DNA of 64,000 bases from an uncultured Clostridia bacterium (GCA_934647305.1 CAKUFI010000001.1:171727-235726), one strand, 5' to 3'; shown: positions 48,976 to 59,035, counted from the stretch's first letter. The notes: a model not told the origin generated them from the letters alone. Numbers and translations: made by a program.

Positions 48976-51003
48976 ATGTACACGATTTCAAACGGCATAC
49001 TGTCCCTTTCGCTCGACGAGCGGGCGCGCCTGACTTCGCTTGAAAACCTGAAAACCGGCAAGGGCAACGTCATTTCGCGCCCCGCGCCGCTCTTCCGCGC
49101 CGTGCTGCACACCGGTGAAAACTGGGAGGACGTAGCCTGGGCGAAGGACGCGAATCTGACCGTTTCCGCCTCGGAAAGCGAGCTGCGCGTAGAGGCTGCG
49201 TCGCTTCGTACCCGCATGGGCGAAAAGGATATTCGCCTGACGCTGACCATCCGCCTGGAGGGCGAGCTCGTCCGGTTCGGCGCGAGCATCGACAACCGCT
49301 CCGAGTCGACGCTCAACGACTTCTATTATCCCTGCGTGGGCGCGATTCAGACGCTGGGCCACGGCGCGCCCGGACTGCTCTATCCCGACTTTTTCGGCAC
49401 GTACTACACCGACATCATCTCCGAGCTGATCGCGCGCGAGGGCTGGGACGGCGGCAAGGTATTGACCACCCCCTACCCCTACACGCTGAGCATGCAGTGG
49501 ATGACGCTGATCGACGGCGACCAGTGCCTGTACCTGGCTGGCCACGACGACCAGTTCTACGCCAGCTCGCTGCGCGCCGTGGGCGACGAGCGCCGCGACG
49601 TGACCCTCGAGATGGGCAAAATGGCCTTCGTCGAGCCGGGCGAGGTCTGGGAGTGCCCCGAATACGTGATGAGCCTGTATGAGGGCGTCTGGCAGCGGGG
49701 CGCGGCGGAATACCGCGCCTGGGCGGACAGCTGGCGGCGGCCGGTCACGCCGAAAAAGTGGATGCGCGAGATGAACGGCTACTACCTGGTCATCAACAAG
49801 CAGCAGTTCGGCGACGAGGTCTGGCCCTACGACACGATTCCGCGCCTGTACGACCTGGCGCAGGAGAACGGCTGTGACGCGGTCGGCCTGTTCGGCTGGT
49901 TCCACAGCGGCCACGACAACCAGTACCCCGACCTCGAGGTCAGCCCCACCATGGGCGGCGCGGAGGGCCTGAAGGCGGGCATCCGGGCGATTCAAGCGAA
50001 GGGCGGTCACGTCACGCTGTACTACCAGGGTCACCTGATCGACATGGGCAGCCCGTTCTATACCTCGGGCAAGGGTCAGCGCATGGCCGGCAAGAGCCGC
50101 TGGGGCACGCCCTACTTCGAGGAATACAGCAAGTATTCCGAAAGCGACTTCCTGCGCCGCTACAGCCGCAAGATCTTCGTGACCGTGTGCCCGTGGTGCA
50201 AGGAATGGCGCGACCTGATGGCCGAGCGAGCCGACTGGGTGCGTTCCTTCGGCGCGGACGGCATACTCTACGACCAGATCGGCGGCATTAACCCCACTCC
50301 CTGCTTCGACAAAACGCACGGCCACACCAAGCCCTCGCTCTCCTACGCGCAGGGTCGGCTGCGCCTGCTGCCCGCCATCCGCCAGTCGGTGGACAAGTAC
50401 GACGGCTATTCCTTCATGACCGAGACCATCACCGACGTGTATTCCCAGTTCATCGACTGTATCCACGGCATCGGCAGCAGGTACGGCGCGAAGGCCGAGC
50501 GCGCCGAGTTCGTCAAAAAGCCCGCCCCGCGCGCGTTCAACATGCCCGAGATGTTCCGTCAGACCTTCCCGGAGACCATCTCCACCGTGCGCAATCCGCG
50601 GCCGTACATCGATCCGCGCCTGGCCAACTACTCGCTGACCTACGGCTTCCGCTTCGAGATGGAGCTGCGCTACCAGTCCGACCGGGACTTCATCGAGGAA
50701 AACCGCCATCCCGAGTGGAAGGAGTATGCCCGGGCGATGTGCGCGCTGCGCAAAAGGCACGCGGATCTGCTGCTCGAGGGCGCGTATTCCTGCGACCCGG
50801 CGCTGGAAAAGGCCAATCCCGCGCTCAATCACGGCGTGTTCACCCAGGGCGGCCGCCAGTGCGTGGTCTTCTGGAACGACTCGGACGAGGAGCTGCCGCT
50901 TGACCTGTGCGGCCGCGCCGTCCAGGCCTGGGAGACCCCCGACGCCCAGGGCGAAGGCGCGCCCGAGCGCATCGCGCCCAACTCGGTCGTCGTGCTGTTC
51001 TAA
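48976..51003 (+). CDS. DUF6259-like TIM-barrel glycoside hydrolase candidate, copy A
   Basis: 675-residue soluble protein without signal peptide. An N-terminal beta domain (about 1-230) precedes a probable TIM barrel (about 250-570) and a C-terminal beta domain. Blocks shared nearly unchanged with copy B at 54.9-56.9 kb are GYYLVINKQQFG, LFGWFHSGHDNQYPDLEVSP, TLYYQGHL, FGADGILYDQIGG and TETITDVYSQFIDCIHGIG. Asp in LYDQIGG and Glu in TETITD are candidate catalytic residues. The family name is from memory, and no activity is proven to my knowledge. It is cytoplasmic, so it would act on imported oligosaccharides. Confidence 0.75.
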   Translation: MYTISNGILSLSLDERARLTSLENLKTGKGNVISRPAPLFRAVLHTGENWEDVAWAKDANLTVSASESELRVEAASLRTRMGEKDIRLTLTIRLEGELVRFGASIDNRSESTLNDFYYPCVGAIQTLGHGAPGLLYPDFFGTYYTDIISELIAREGWDGGKVLTTPYPYTLSMQWMTLIDGDQCLYLAGHDDQFYASSLRAVGDERRDVTLEMGKMAFVEPGEVWECPEYVMSLYEGVWQRGAAEYRAWADSWRRPVTPKKWMREMNGYYLVINKQQFGDEVWPYDTIPRLYDLAQENGCDAVGLFGWFHSGHDNQYPDLEVSPTMGGAEGLKAGIRAIQAKGGHVTLYYQGHLIDMGSPFYTSGKGQRMAGKSRWGTPYFEEYSKYSESDFLRRYSRKIFVTVCPWCKEWRDLMAERADWVRSFGADGILYDQIGGINPTPCFDKTHGHTKPSLSYAQGRLRLLPAIRQSVDKYDGYSFMTETITDVYSQFIDCIHGIGSRYGAKAERAEFVKKPAPRAFNMPEMFRQTFPETISTVRNPRPYIDPRLANYSLTYGFRFEMELRYQSDRDFIEENRHPEWKEYARAMCALRKRHADLLLEGAYSCDPALEKANPALNHGVFTQGGRQCVVFWNDSDEELPLDLCGRAVQAWETPDAQGEGAPERIAPNSVVVLF

Positions 51004-51008
51004 GCAGC

Positions 51009-51050
51009 AGCAGGCGGAGCGCCCAAACCGAGCGTTCCGCCTGCTTTCAG
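51009..51050 (+). terminator. Intrinsic terminator between convergent hydrolase A and binding protein genes
   Basis: AGCAGGCGGA (51009-51018) and TCCGCCTGCT (51036-51045) form a perfect 10-bp stem with extra inner pairs; TTTCAGTTGT follows on the plus strand. Confidence 0.7.
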
Positions 51051-51081
51051 TTGTCTGGTTGTCAGTTACGCGTCCGAAGGA

Positions 51082-52584
51082 TTACTTGTGGTTCTCGGCC
51101 CACCAGGCAGTCGCTTCTTCTTCGTATTCCTGGCCGCCCTCTTCGTCCCAGCGGGCGAGGAACTCTTCGTACTCAGCCTGCACGTCGCCGGTGGTGACGA
51201 TCAGGTTGCAGAAGGCTTCCCACTCGATGGCGGACAGGGAGGTGCCGTACTCGGCGTCGGCGTCCAGGGTCACGGGGATGAAGACGCAGTCGATGGCGAC
51301 TTCCTTCTCCTTGGCCTGCATTTCGCGGGTGCAGGCGTTCAGGGTGCGGTTCTCCGCGTTGTCCACGGTGAAGCCAGCGCCGTACACGAACGCGCCGGCC
51401 GCGCGGTGCATGGTGTCGTCCTTGTACTCGCCCAGGCGCTCGTACTTGCCGTTCGCCTCGTCGGTCCACTGGAACATGGTGCCCTCAACGCCCAGATAGA
51501 TCAGATCCTGACCTTCCTTGGTGAAGTACATGTAGTTGATGAGCTTCAGAGCGGCCTCGGGGTTGGCGCACTTGGCGGAGATGGCGCAGGAGCAGCCGGT
51601 GGTGCCCACGTGCTCGGCGACGGCGCCGACGGTCTCGCCGGTGACTTCGCTCTTGAGCAGGATCTGCGCGAAGATGTCCTCGGGATTCTCAGGCACCTCG
51701 AAGGTGTAGCGGCCCGGATACCAGTTGTTGGTGATGCCGACGGCGCGGAAGCCCAGCATGCCGACCTTGCCGTTCCACAGGCGCTCGAAGCACTCCATGC
51801 CGGAAATGGTGGCGAAGTCGGGATCCATCAGGCCTTCCTGATAGAGCCGGCGGTAGAACTCAACCGCCTTGAGGTAGTTCTCGTGCTTCATGTAGGTGGT
51901 CACGGTGCCGTCCTCGAGCACGATCTTCTGGCCCATGGGGATGCCGTAGGCGGCGAAGACGTTCTCGTAATAGGCAGAGCTGCCCGAGACGCCGGTATAG
52001 CCGTAGGTGTCGTTCTGGCCGTTGCCGTCCGGATCTTCCAGCGTGAAGGCCTTCACGACCTCATACAGCTCGTCCAGGGTGGTGGGGACTTCCTTGCCAA
52101 CCTTGGCCAGCCAGTCCTTGCGCACGATCAGGTTCTCGATGATCTGGCCGCCCAGGCTGACCAGGCCGTACACGCCGCCGTTGGCGTTGACCGCCATGGC
52201 TTCCAGCTCACCGTTCTGATAGGTGGCCACGATGTCGGGCGCGTTCTCGGCCAGCAGGCCGGAGTAGTCCAACAGCTTGCCCGCGTCGCGCAGGTCGATG
52301 GCGGTCTGGCCGCCGGTGGAGAAGATGTCCGGCAGGGTGTCGGCCGCGATCAGGGTGTTGAGCTTGGTGCTGTAGTCGCCGGAGGAGATGTAGTTGAAGT
52401 GGATGTCGACGCCGGTGCGCTTGCGCAGCTCGGTTACGACCAGGTTGTCGTCGGTGACGGTGTTGTCGCCGGCCATCATCCATTCGAGGCGGGGCGCGGC
52501 TTCCTCAGCCGTGGCGAAGCTCATGCCGGCGAACAGCGACAGAACCAGCGCCAGAGTCAGAACCAGGGACAGGATTCGTTTCAT
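51082..52584 (-). CDS. Extracellular sugar-binding protein, transporter 1
   Basis: 500-residue binding protein for a CUT1/LplA-like oligosaccharide importer. A signal peptide covers residues 1 to about 26 (KRILSLVLTLALVLSLFAGMSFATA then EEA). There is no lipobox cysteine, and the N-terminal region has no Cys at all. The mature part is typical: TDDNLVVTELRKRTGVDIHF, AADTLPDIFSTGG, and DPDGNGQNDTYG. It is the third gene after the two permeases. The ATG at 52584 follows AAGGAGG. Confidence 0.9.
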   Translation of the reverse strand: MKRILSLVLTLALVLSLFAGMSFATAEEAAPRLEWMMAGDNTVTDDNLVVTELRKRTGVDIHFNYISSGDYSTKLNTLIAADTLPDIFSTGGQTAIDLRDAGKLLDYSGLLAENAPDIVATYQNGELEAMAVNANGGVYGLVSLGGQIIENLIVRKDWLAKVGKEVPTTLDELYEVVKAFTLEDPDGNGQNDTYGYTGVSGSSAYYENVFAAYGIPMGQKIVLEDGTVTTYMKHENYLKAVEFYRRLYQEGLMDPDFATISGMECFERLWNGKVGMLGFRAVGITNNWYPGRYTFEVPENPEDIFAQILLKSEVTGETVGAVAEHVGTTGCSCAISAKCANPEAALKLINYMYFTKEGQDLIYLGVEGTMFQWTDEANGKYERLGEYKDDTMHRAAGAFVYGAGFTVDNAENRTLNACTREMQAKEKEVAIDCVFIPVTLDADAEYGTSLSAIEWEAFCNLIVTTGDVQAEYEEFLARWDEEGGQEYEEEATAWWAENHK

Positions 52585-52613
52585 TGGGGAATACCTCCTT
52601 TTGATATTATTAT

Positions 52614-53555
52614 TTAGCCCTTGACCGCGCCCACCGTGATGCCCTTGGTGTAGAAGCGCTGGAGCCAGGGATAAACAATCAGGATCGGGATGACCGTGAC
52701 GGCGATGATGACCATCTGCATGGCGGTGTCGGAGATGTAGTTCTCGGCCGACGCGCCGGCAACGGCCATCGAGGCGTTGGAGGAGCTGGTCTGCAGCAGC
52801 ACCTGGCGCAGGTAGAGCTGCAGCACCTGGAGCTGGGGCTTGTTGGTATAGAGCAGGCAGTCCATGTAGCTGTTCCAGTTGCCCACGCCGTAGAACATGG
52901 CGATGGCCGCCAGCGACGGAGTGGACAGCGGAAGGATGATCTTAAAGAGGATGGTGAAGGCGCGCGCGCCGTCGATGCGGGCGCTCTCCTCCAGCTCGGC
53001 CGGCAGGGACTGCATGTAGTTGCGCAGGATGAACATGTTGTACGCGCTCACCGCGCCGGGCAGGATCAGCGCCCAGAAGGTGTCGATCAGGCCCAGGGAC
53101 TTGACCAGCAGGTAGGTCGGAATCGTGCCGCCGCCGAAGAGCATGGTGAAGAAGATCATCATGGAGAAGCCGTTCCTGCCGCGCAGGCGCTTCACGGACA
53201 GCGGGTAGGCGGTCATGGCGCTCAGCAGCACGCTCAGCGCGGTGCCCGCGGCGGTCTTGAAGATGGTGTTCTTGTAGGCGATCCAGATCTGCGCGTTCTT
53301 GAGCACCAGCTCATAGCCGTACAGGCTGAAGCCGCGCGGATACAGGAAGATGCCGCCGCCCAGAGCCAGGCGGGCGTCGCTGATCGAGTACATCAGCACA
53401 TGCCAGAAGGGGTAGATCATGATCAGGGCCAGCAGGGTCAGAATGATCAGGATAATGACGTTGCCGACGATCTCGCCGCGGGAACGGGCGATGTGGTTTT
53501 CGTGCTTCTTCGCGCTGCGCAGGGAGCGCTTGGTCATGGCCGGGTTTGCGTTCAT
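52614..53555 (-). CDS. LplC/YtcP-type sugar ABC permease, transporter 1
   Basis: 313-residue inner-membrane permease with six segments starting near residue 32 (IVGNVIILIILTLLALIMIYPFWHV). The EAA loop is LPAELEESARIDGARAFTILFKIILPLSTPSLAAI, which contacts the ATPase. It forms a heterodimer with the LplB-type protein encoded just upstream. The SD is AAGGGGG. No ATPase is in the operon. Confidence 0.94.
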   Translation of the reverse strand: MNANPAMTKRSLRSAKKHENHIARSRGEIVGNVIILIILTLLALIMIYPFWHVLMYSISDARLALGGGIFLYPRGFSLYGYELVLKNAQIWIAYKNTIFKTAAGTALSVLLSAMTAYPLSVKRLRGRNGFSMMIFFTMLFGGGTIPTYLLVKSLGLIDTFWALILPGAVSAYNMFILRNYMQSLPAELEESARIDGARAFTILFKIILPLSTPSLAAIAMFYGVGNWNSYMDCLLYTNKPQLQVLQLYLRQVLLQTSSSNASMAVAGASAENYISDTAMQMVIIAVTVIPILIVYPWLQRFYTKGITVGAVKG

Positions 53556-53573
53556 CGTTCGTTTCCCCCTTTC

Positions 53574-54536
53574 TTACATGATGCCGCTGTCCGGATCGAC
53601 CTTCTTGGCGATCCAGTTGGTGGTCAGCACCAGCACCAGGCCGATTGCCGACTTGAACAGGCCTGCGGCCGTGGCGATGGAGAACTTGGCCTCCTCCATG
53701 CCGACGCGGTAGACGTAGGTGTCGATGATGTCGCAGGTGGAGCGCACCAGCGAGTTGGAAATGGCGAAGATCTGGTCGAAGCCGGCGTTCATGATGCCGC
53801 CCACGCGGAAGATGAGCAGCGTGATGATCGTGCCGCGCAGGGAGGCCAGCGTGATGTGCCACAGCTGCCGCCACTTGCCCGCGCCGTCGATCATGGCCGC
53901 CTCGTAAAGCTGCTGGTCGATGCCGACGATGGCCGCGAGATAGACGATCGTGCCGTAGCCCGATGCCTGCCACAGATAGGACAGAATGATGACCCACATG
54001 AAGGTCTCCTTCTGGCCCAGGTAGTTGACCACGTTGATGTTGGTGCCGAAGGTCGCGTTGATCTGGCGCAGGATCGTGGGAATGACGCCGTCGGTCAGGT
54101 TGAACAGCGCGCACATCATGCCGTAGATGACGAACCAGGAAATGAAGTGCGGCAGGATGACCGCGGTCTGGATAAACTTCTTATAGAACAGCTGGCGCAC
54201 TTCGTTGATCATCAGGGAGAGAATAATCGGAGTCGGGAAGCCGCAGACGATCTTGAGCAGGCTGATCTTGATGTTGTTGGTCAGGGCGCGCTGGAAGGCG
54301 ACCTTGCCGAACATCTTTCTGAAAACGTCCAGGCCGATCCAGGGCGCGTCCGCAAAGCCTTTTACGATATTGTAATCACGGAACGCGATCGTCACGCCGT
54401 ACATCGGCGCGTAATGGAATACAATGAAGTAAACAAGGCCGGGCACGAGCATCAGGTAGAGCCAGAAGTCGTACCGAACATCTCGAATGAGGCGTTTCCA
54501 ATAGGTGTTCCTCTTTGTGGGATTTTGCTGAACCAA
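53574..54536 (-). CDS. LplB-type sugar ABC permease, transporter 1
   Basis: 320-residue permease with six segments; FWLYLMLVPGLVYFIVFHYAPMYGVTIAF is the first and family-typical. The EAA loop is LYEAAMIDGAGKWRQLWHITLASLRGTI. The TTG at 54536 is the start because AAGGAGGG precedes it at 8 nt, and the ATG at 54614 lies upstream of the promoter. First gene of the three-gene transporter 1 operon. Confidence 0.93.
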   Translation of the reverse strand: MVQQNPTKRNTYWKRLIRDVRYDFWLYLMLVPGLVYFIVFHYAPMYGVTIAFRDYNIVKGFADAPWIGLDVFRKMFGKVAFQRALTNNIKISLLKIVCGFPTPIILSLMINEVRQLFYKKFIQTAVILPHFISWFVIYGMMCALFNLTDGVIPTILRQINATFGTNINVVNYLGQKETFMWVIILSYLWQASGYGTIVYLAAIVGIDQQLYEAAMIDGAGKWRQLWHITLASLRGTIITLLIFRVGGIMNAGFDQIFAISNSLVRSTCDIIDTYVYRVGMEEAKFSIATAAGLFKSAIGLVLVLTTNWIAKKVDPDSGIM

Positions 54537-54585
54537 GTGATTCCCTCCTTGACGTTTATTGCACCACTTGCCGTTTATACGAGGT

Positions 54586-54614
54586 ATTATATAACATACA
54601 GAACTAGTTGTCAA
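54586..54614 (-). promoter_or_regulatory. Sigma-A promoter of the transporter 1 operon
   Basis: TTGACA (54609-54614) and TATAAT (54586-54591) with a 17-bp spacer, both perfect. The leader is about 45 nt. Confidence 0.9.
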
Positions 54615-54794
54615 GAGGTTTCGAAGAGCGATGAAAACTTTTTTCGATGTTTTTATCCCTTCAACCGTTGACTTCGCGTTTTATCTCAATGAAGTCCCCG
54701 CTATTTCAGGCAATGAACCGCGCGTATGTGTGAAAATTTCAGGCGTGTTGGCTTTACATTTTACCAGGAAAAAGAGAAGCTTCCTGTTCAAGCA
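54615..54794. other. AT-rich intergenic stretch with no gene seen
   Basis: This 180-bp part of the 331-bp gap between hydrolase B and transporter 1 is clearly richer in A and T than its surroundings. It lies directly upstream of the transporter 1 promoter, where an activator would bind. I found no convincing operator. Confidence 0.5.
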
Positions 54795-54841
54795 AAAGAG
54801 ACTTTGGCCTGTTTTTATTAATTACAGACCAAAGTCTCTTT
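54786..54841 (-). terminator. Intrinsic terminator of the hydrolase operon
   Basis: AAAGAGACTTTGGTCTG and CAGGCCAAAGTCTCTTT (minus strand, 54825-54841 with 54795-54811) pair over 17 bp with one G-U, followed by TGCTTG after the T-rich arm end. Confidence 0.8.
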
Positions 54842-54867
54842 CTGCGATTTTACATGCCGCGCGTTTC

Positions 54868-56946
54868 TTAATCCTGAATCAGCAGCAGCGCGACGCTGTT
54901 AGGCGCCATGCGCTCAAGCATTCCACTGCCTTCGCCGTCCACCGTGGCCCAGGATGCGACCGTGCCCTTCGTGAGCGCCAGGTCGAGCCTGATCGTCTCG
55001 AGCGAGTCGTTCCACAGGGCGACAGCGCGGCGGCCGTCCGCGGCGACAAAGGTATCGGCGTACACGTTGGCATGCTCGATCCCCTCATCCGCGCGGAAGG
55101 TGCCCAGCAGCAGGAAGTCCTCGTACTTGCGGCGCAGGTCGGAGACCTTCTTTGCGTAAACGCGGCGCTCGGGGGCAGCGTCCTCGCGGATGAAGCGCTG
55201 GTCGGTGTCGTAGCGCAGCTCCATCTCGAACTTGAAGCCGAACAGGAAGCCGTAGTTGACCATGCGCTCGTCCATCATCGGCTGCGGGTTGCGCAGGGTG
55301 ATCATCGTGGCCGGGAAGCAGTACCTGAACAGCTCAGGCATCATGCTGGCGCCCTTGACGGGGTTGCGCATGCCGGGGCCGGCCATCATGCCGCCCTGAC
55401 GGGCGCTGGGCGCGCTGCCGATGCCGTGCACGCAGTCCAGGAACTGGGAGTACAGGTCGGTGATGTGCTCGGACATGAAGGCGAAGTCCTGATGCTGGCC
55501 CACGCGTTCGCGGATGGCCGGGAACAGGCGCAGGCGGCCCTGCGTGTAGGACAGCGAGGGCTTGCCGTGCAGGTGGTTGTGCGCGGGGTTGAAGCACAGG
55601 TAGGGCGCCATGCCGCCGATCTGGTCGTACAGCGCGCCGTCCGCGCCGAAGGAGGCCACCCAGTCAATGCGATCGGCCATCATGCCGTGCCATTTGGTCA
55701 CCGACGGGCAGATGGTGGAGAACGCCTTGCGGGAGAAGGCGCGCAGCATGTCGCTGTAGCAGAACTTGGGATAGAACTCATAGTAGGGATTGCCCCAGAT
55801 GTTCTTGCCCTCCCACTTTTCGCCCTCGGCCCTGTAGAACGGGCTGTTGAGATCCATCAGATGACCCTGGTAGTACAGCGTAACGCGGCCACCCTTCGCC
55901 TGAACCGCCTTGATGCCGGCCTTCAGGCCCTCGGCGCCGCCCATGGTGGGGCTGACCTCGAGGTCGGGGTAGTTGTTGTCGTGGCCGGTGTGGTACCAGC
56001 CGAACAGGCCCAGGCAGTCGTAACCGTGTGCCTGCGCGTGCTCATAGAGCTCAGGCAGCGTGTCATAGGGCCAGCACTCGTTGCCAAACTGCTGCTTGTT
56101 GATGACCAGGAAGTAGCCGTTGAGCCTCTTCATCCACTCGGTCGGCTCGATCGAGTGCCGCCAGGTATTGGCCCACTGGACGTACTCGTCCGCCGCTTTT
56201 CTCCAGGAGCCCTGGTACATCTTCAGCACGAACTCGGGGATTTCCCAGGTCTCGCCCTTGTTGACGAAGCACATTTTGTCCATTTCCAGGCTCACGCCGC
56301 CGCGGCCGTACACGTCGCCCTTGACGCGCATGGACAGCACATGGAACAGCGGGTCATGCGCCGCCAGAGACAGGCAGTTTTTCTCGTCGGTCAGCGCCAT
56401 CCAGCTCATGGACAGGTGGCCGGGATAGGTCTCGGTCATCTCGTGCAGGCTCTCGCGGCCGTCGCGGCTCTTGAGCACGTTCACGATGCCGCTTACGCGC
56501 TCGCCGCTCTGCATGGGATAGAGCAGGTCGACCTCGCCGTCGCCCAGGCTGTCGAATTCGCCCACGCAGGGATAGATCAGCTCGTCGATGCAGGAGTCGG
56601 AGTCGTTTCTGATCGTGCCGCCGAAGCGCACATGATCGCCGTCGAGCGTCACGGTCAGGCGAATTTCGACCGCCTTCTCCCCCATGTGCGTCTTCAGGTT
56701 TTTGACCGTCACCACGGCCGTTTCGCCCTCGAGCGCGACGGACACGTCCTGCTCCTCGGCAAAGGCGGTGTCTTCCTTATTCTCGCCCATCTGAGCTGCG
56801 TCCTGTGTACGCAGGATGGCGGCGCGGAAAATGGGCTTGGGATTGGCAATGCGGTTGCCGTTTTCGCTGGTCAGGTCCTCCAGCCACACCAGGCGCGCCC
56901 TGTCGTCCAGCTGCAGCCGGAGCTTGTCGTTTTTTAGCGTAATCAT
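54868..56946 (-). CDS. DUF6259-like TIM-barrel glycoside hydrolase candidate, copy B
   Basis: 692-residue paralogue of copy A at 49-51 kb, again without signal peptide. The N-terminal beta domain is more divergent; the barrel is strongly conserved: GYFLVINKQQFGNECWPYDT, LFGWYHTGHDNNYPDLEVSP, TLYYQGHLMDL, SFGADGALYDQIGG and MSEHITDLYSQFLDCVHGIG. The same Asp and Glu are kept. The C-terminal part has AVALWNDSLE and ERMAPNSVALLL. It follows the GH50-like gene by 13 nt with SD AAGGAGGAG, so the two are co-expressed and probably act on one substrate. Confidence 0.77.
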   Translation of the reverse strand: MITLKNDKLRLQLDDRARLVWLEDLTSENGNRIANPKPIFRAAILRTQDAAQMGENKEDTAFAEEQDVSVALEGETAVVTVKNLKTHMGEKAVEIRLTVTLDGDHVRFGGTIRNDSDSCIDELIYPCVGEFDSLGDGEVDLLYPMQSGERVSGIVNVLKSRDGRESLHEMTETYPGHLSMSWMALTDEKNCLSLAAHDPLFHVLSMRVKGDVYGRGGVSLEMDKMCFVNKGETWEIPEFVLKMYQGSWRKAADEYVQWANTWRHSIEPTEWMKRLNGYFLVINKQQFGNECWPYDTLPELYEHAQAHGYDCLGLFGWYHTGHDNNYPDLEVSPTMGGAEGLKAGIKAVQAKGGRVTLYYQGHLMDLNSPFYRAEGEKWEGKNIWGNPYYEFYPKFCYSDMLRAFSRKAFSTICPSVTKWHGMMADRIDWVASFGADGALYDQIGGMAPYLCFNPAHNHLHGKPSLSYTQGRLRLFPAIRERVGQHQDFAFMSEHITDLYSQFLDCVHGIGSAPSARQGGMMAGPGMRNPVKGASMMPELFRYCFPATMITLRNPQPMMDERMVNYGFLFGFKFEMELRYDTDQRFIREDAAPERRVYAKKVSDLRRKYEDFLLLGTFRADEGIEHANVYADTFVAADGRRAVALWNDSLETIRLDLALTKGTVASWATVDGEGSGMLERMAPNSVALLLIQD

Positions 56947-56959
56947 GCGTTTCTCCTCC

Positions 56960-58981
56960 TTACCAGACTTCCTTCTGATACTCGATCGGTTCGTTGTAGG
57001 GGGCCTTTTCGCCGGTCATCAGGGCGTAAAGGTCGTTTGAACAGGCCTTCATGGCCTCGACCATGTGCGGATACGGCTTGTTGCAGCAGTCGATGATGCC
57101 GTGCGCCATATGCTCGCCGTCGAAGCGGCCCATGAGCGTCTGGTTGTTGTATTCAAAGTAGTGCGCGCCTACGCAGTTCGGGTCGGCGGCGCAGGTTTCA
57201 AGGTACCTTCTGTAGGCCTTGCCCCGCTCCTCCTGGCTCGCGGCGCTGAGCAGCGCGGTGCGCAGCAGGCCATTGTCCGGGCCGCCGAAGTGCCACTCGC
57301 CGACCAGCATGGGCTTGTTCGCCCTGCGTCCCAGCTCGAAGCGCGCTTCGGGCTCGCGGGAGTAGCAGTTGAAGGACAGCACGTCGAAGACGCGGCAGCT
57401 CATGAGCACCTTTTCGTTCAGGTTGGCGTAGCGCATGCCCATGCACATGTGGTTGGGCGAAACCTTGCGGCAGGCGGCCAGCGGAATGCTGCCGAACGCG
57501 TCGATAAGCACCTGCTCGTACTCCTTCAGATCTTCCCATCCCCTGTCGGACAGCTTCGTGTCGCGCGGCAGCGGCTCGAGCAGCCGGTCGAACGAGGCGA
57601 GTTCCAGTCCCCAGGCGGCGTTCAGCGCCTCGACCGTGCCGTAGCGCGCCTTGAGCCACTCCATCAGGTGCCTGCGGCTCTTGAGCGGCTCGTTCTTCAC
57701 CAGCAGCTCCCAGGCGATGTTGCAGTCCAACTGGAACATCCACTCGGGCTCGTTGTGCAGGAAATAGCCGACCAGGTTGCGGTTGTCCTTGTGCGGACCC
57801 AGCTCGTTCTCGGCGAACACGCGGGAATTCTCGGCGTACTCCTCGGCGAAGACGTCCGGGAAGTCGCGGAAGATGAAGTGACTGGTCACCGGGAAGCGCT
57901 TGAGCGTGACCGCGTAGGGCAAATTGGACAGGCGCAGGAAGTCCTCGCACCTTTCGTCGATGAAGTTCACGATGCCTACGCCGGTCGTGTTGATGCCCCA
58001 GTCGTGGAAGCGGCGGGTGGTGATCGTGCGCCAGGCCTCCCACCACTCGTCCCCGAAGATGCGGATCATGTTGCCGCGCGCCGGGTTGTACATCCAGTCG
58101 TTCGAGCGCTCGGTCACGCCGTGGCGCTTGACGTACTCGGCGATCAGGCCGGGATGCGTAAAGGCGCCTGCGTACCTCGGATCGTCCGGCGAGGGCGCCT
58201 TCTCATAGAACGCCTCCATGCCGGTATACCAGCCGAACTCGCCCATGCGGGTTCCGTAGCACATGCCGTGGGAGAAGAACGCATAGCCGTCCGGGTCGAC
58301 CATCCACCACCGCCTGCCGTCGTGCTGCACGCGGAACCAGCCGGTCGCCTCGAACTGTTTCTCCAGGAAACCGCCCCAGCGGCTGCGGTTCGGGAAGGGC
58401 GGATCGCTCTTTTTCGCCGCCGCGTACTCGGCCTCGAGGCGCTCCTTCATCTCCTCGAAGGAATGCGTCTTGGTGGGCCATTCGTAGCCGATCAGCTGAC
58501 CCATCTCATCGATGATGGGCGCGTCGGGGGTCACGCCGCCCGGCTGCTCGGTACTCACCCACACGCGGCCCAGCGTCGCGCCCTTGAAGTCCTTGCCGGG
58601 CGTCACGCGGATCTCGATGCGCCGAACCGTCTGCGGATCCATCGGCAGACCCTGGCAGTGCACCTTGTACGAGCCCGGGAATACCGGCAGGAAGAAGCGC
58701 TTGCTCCACAGCTCGTCCAGCCGGACGCGGAGCTTGACGTTCAGGTTGGGCAGCAGCTCCAGCGAAATGAGCAGCTCGCGGCCGGTATCGTCGATAAAGG
58801 CCACCTGCGTGCGCACGTCGGAGTACTGATCGGCGCGAATCTCGGCGCAGAACCAGTTGTTTTCGTTCCACAGATCGGTGTCGGGCCGGTCGAACGCGCG
58901 AACCAGCGCCGGATCGCCGTGCTTCGGATGCGCGCCCTCGGGAACCAGGCTGCACGTCCCATTGTAAATGACATAATCCAT
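56960..58981 (-). CDS. GH50/agarase-like clan GH-A glycoside hydrolase
   Basis: 673-residue protein without signal peptide. The N-terminal 230 residues form a beta-sandwich; the block GWFRVQHDGRRWWMVDPDGYAFFSHGMCYGTRMG that follows is characteristic of beta-agarase-like GH50 relatives. The acid/base Glu is in GYFLHNEPEWM and the nucleophile Glu in MLVGEWHFGG, the usual GH-A pair. GH50 enzymes cleave beta-galactosidic bonds in agar, but cytoplasmic relatives in gut Firmicutes may have other substrates. The ATG at 58981 follows AGGAG; the upstream part of the open frame lies in the leader. Confidence 0.8.
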   Translation of the reverse strand: MDYVIYNGTCSLVPEGAHPKHGDPALVRAFDRPDTDLWNENNWFCAEIRADQYSDVRTQVAFIDDTGRELLISLELLPNLNVKLRVRLDELWSKRFFLPVFPGSYKVHCQGLPMDPQTVRRIEIRVTPGKDFKGATLGRVWVSTEQPGGVTPDAPIIDEMGQLIGYEWPTKTHSFEEMKERLEAEYAAAKKSDPPFPNRSRWGGFLEKQFEATGWFRVQHDGRRWWMVDPDGYAFFSHGMCYGTRMGEFGWYTGMEAFYEKAPSPDDPRYAGAFTHPGLIAEYVKRHGVTERSNDWMYNPARGNMIRIFGDEWWEAWRTITTRRFHDWGINTTGVGIVNFIDERCEDFLRLSNLPYAVTLKRFPVTSHFIFRDFPDVFAEEYAENSRVFAENELGPHKDNRNLVGYFLHNEPEWMFQLDCNIAWELLVKNEPLKSRRHLMEWLKARYGTVEALNAAWGLELASFDRLLEPLPRDTKLSDRGWEDLKEYEQVLIDAFGSIPLAACRKVSPNHMCMGMRYANLNEKVLMSCRVFDVLSFNCYSREPEARFELGRRANKPMLVGEWHFGGPDNGLLRTALLSAASQEERGKAYRRYLETCAADPNCVGAHYFEYNNQTLMGRFDGEHMAHGIIDCCNKPYPHMVEAMKACSNDLYALMTGEKAPYNEPIEYQKEVW

Positions 58982-59035
58982 TTTCCAGTATCTCCTCTCC
59001 AGTTTTGCCAGATCAGACCATTTGTTCGTGAGCAT

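Noticed and set aside
54631..56937. A 768-codon plus-strand frame opposite the second DUF6259-like gene
   Set aside because: Composition is that of an antisense shadow, and the opposite strand has strong homology to the paralogue at 49-51 kb.
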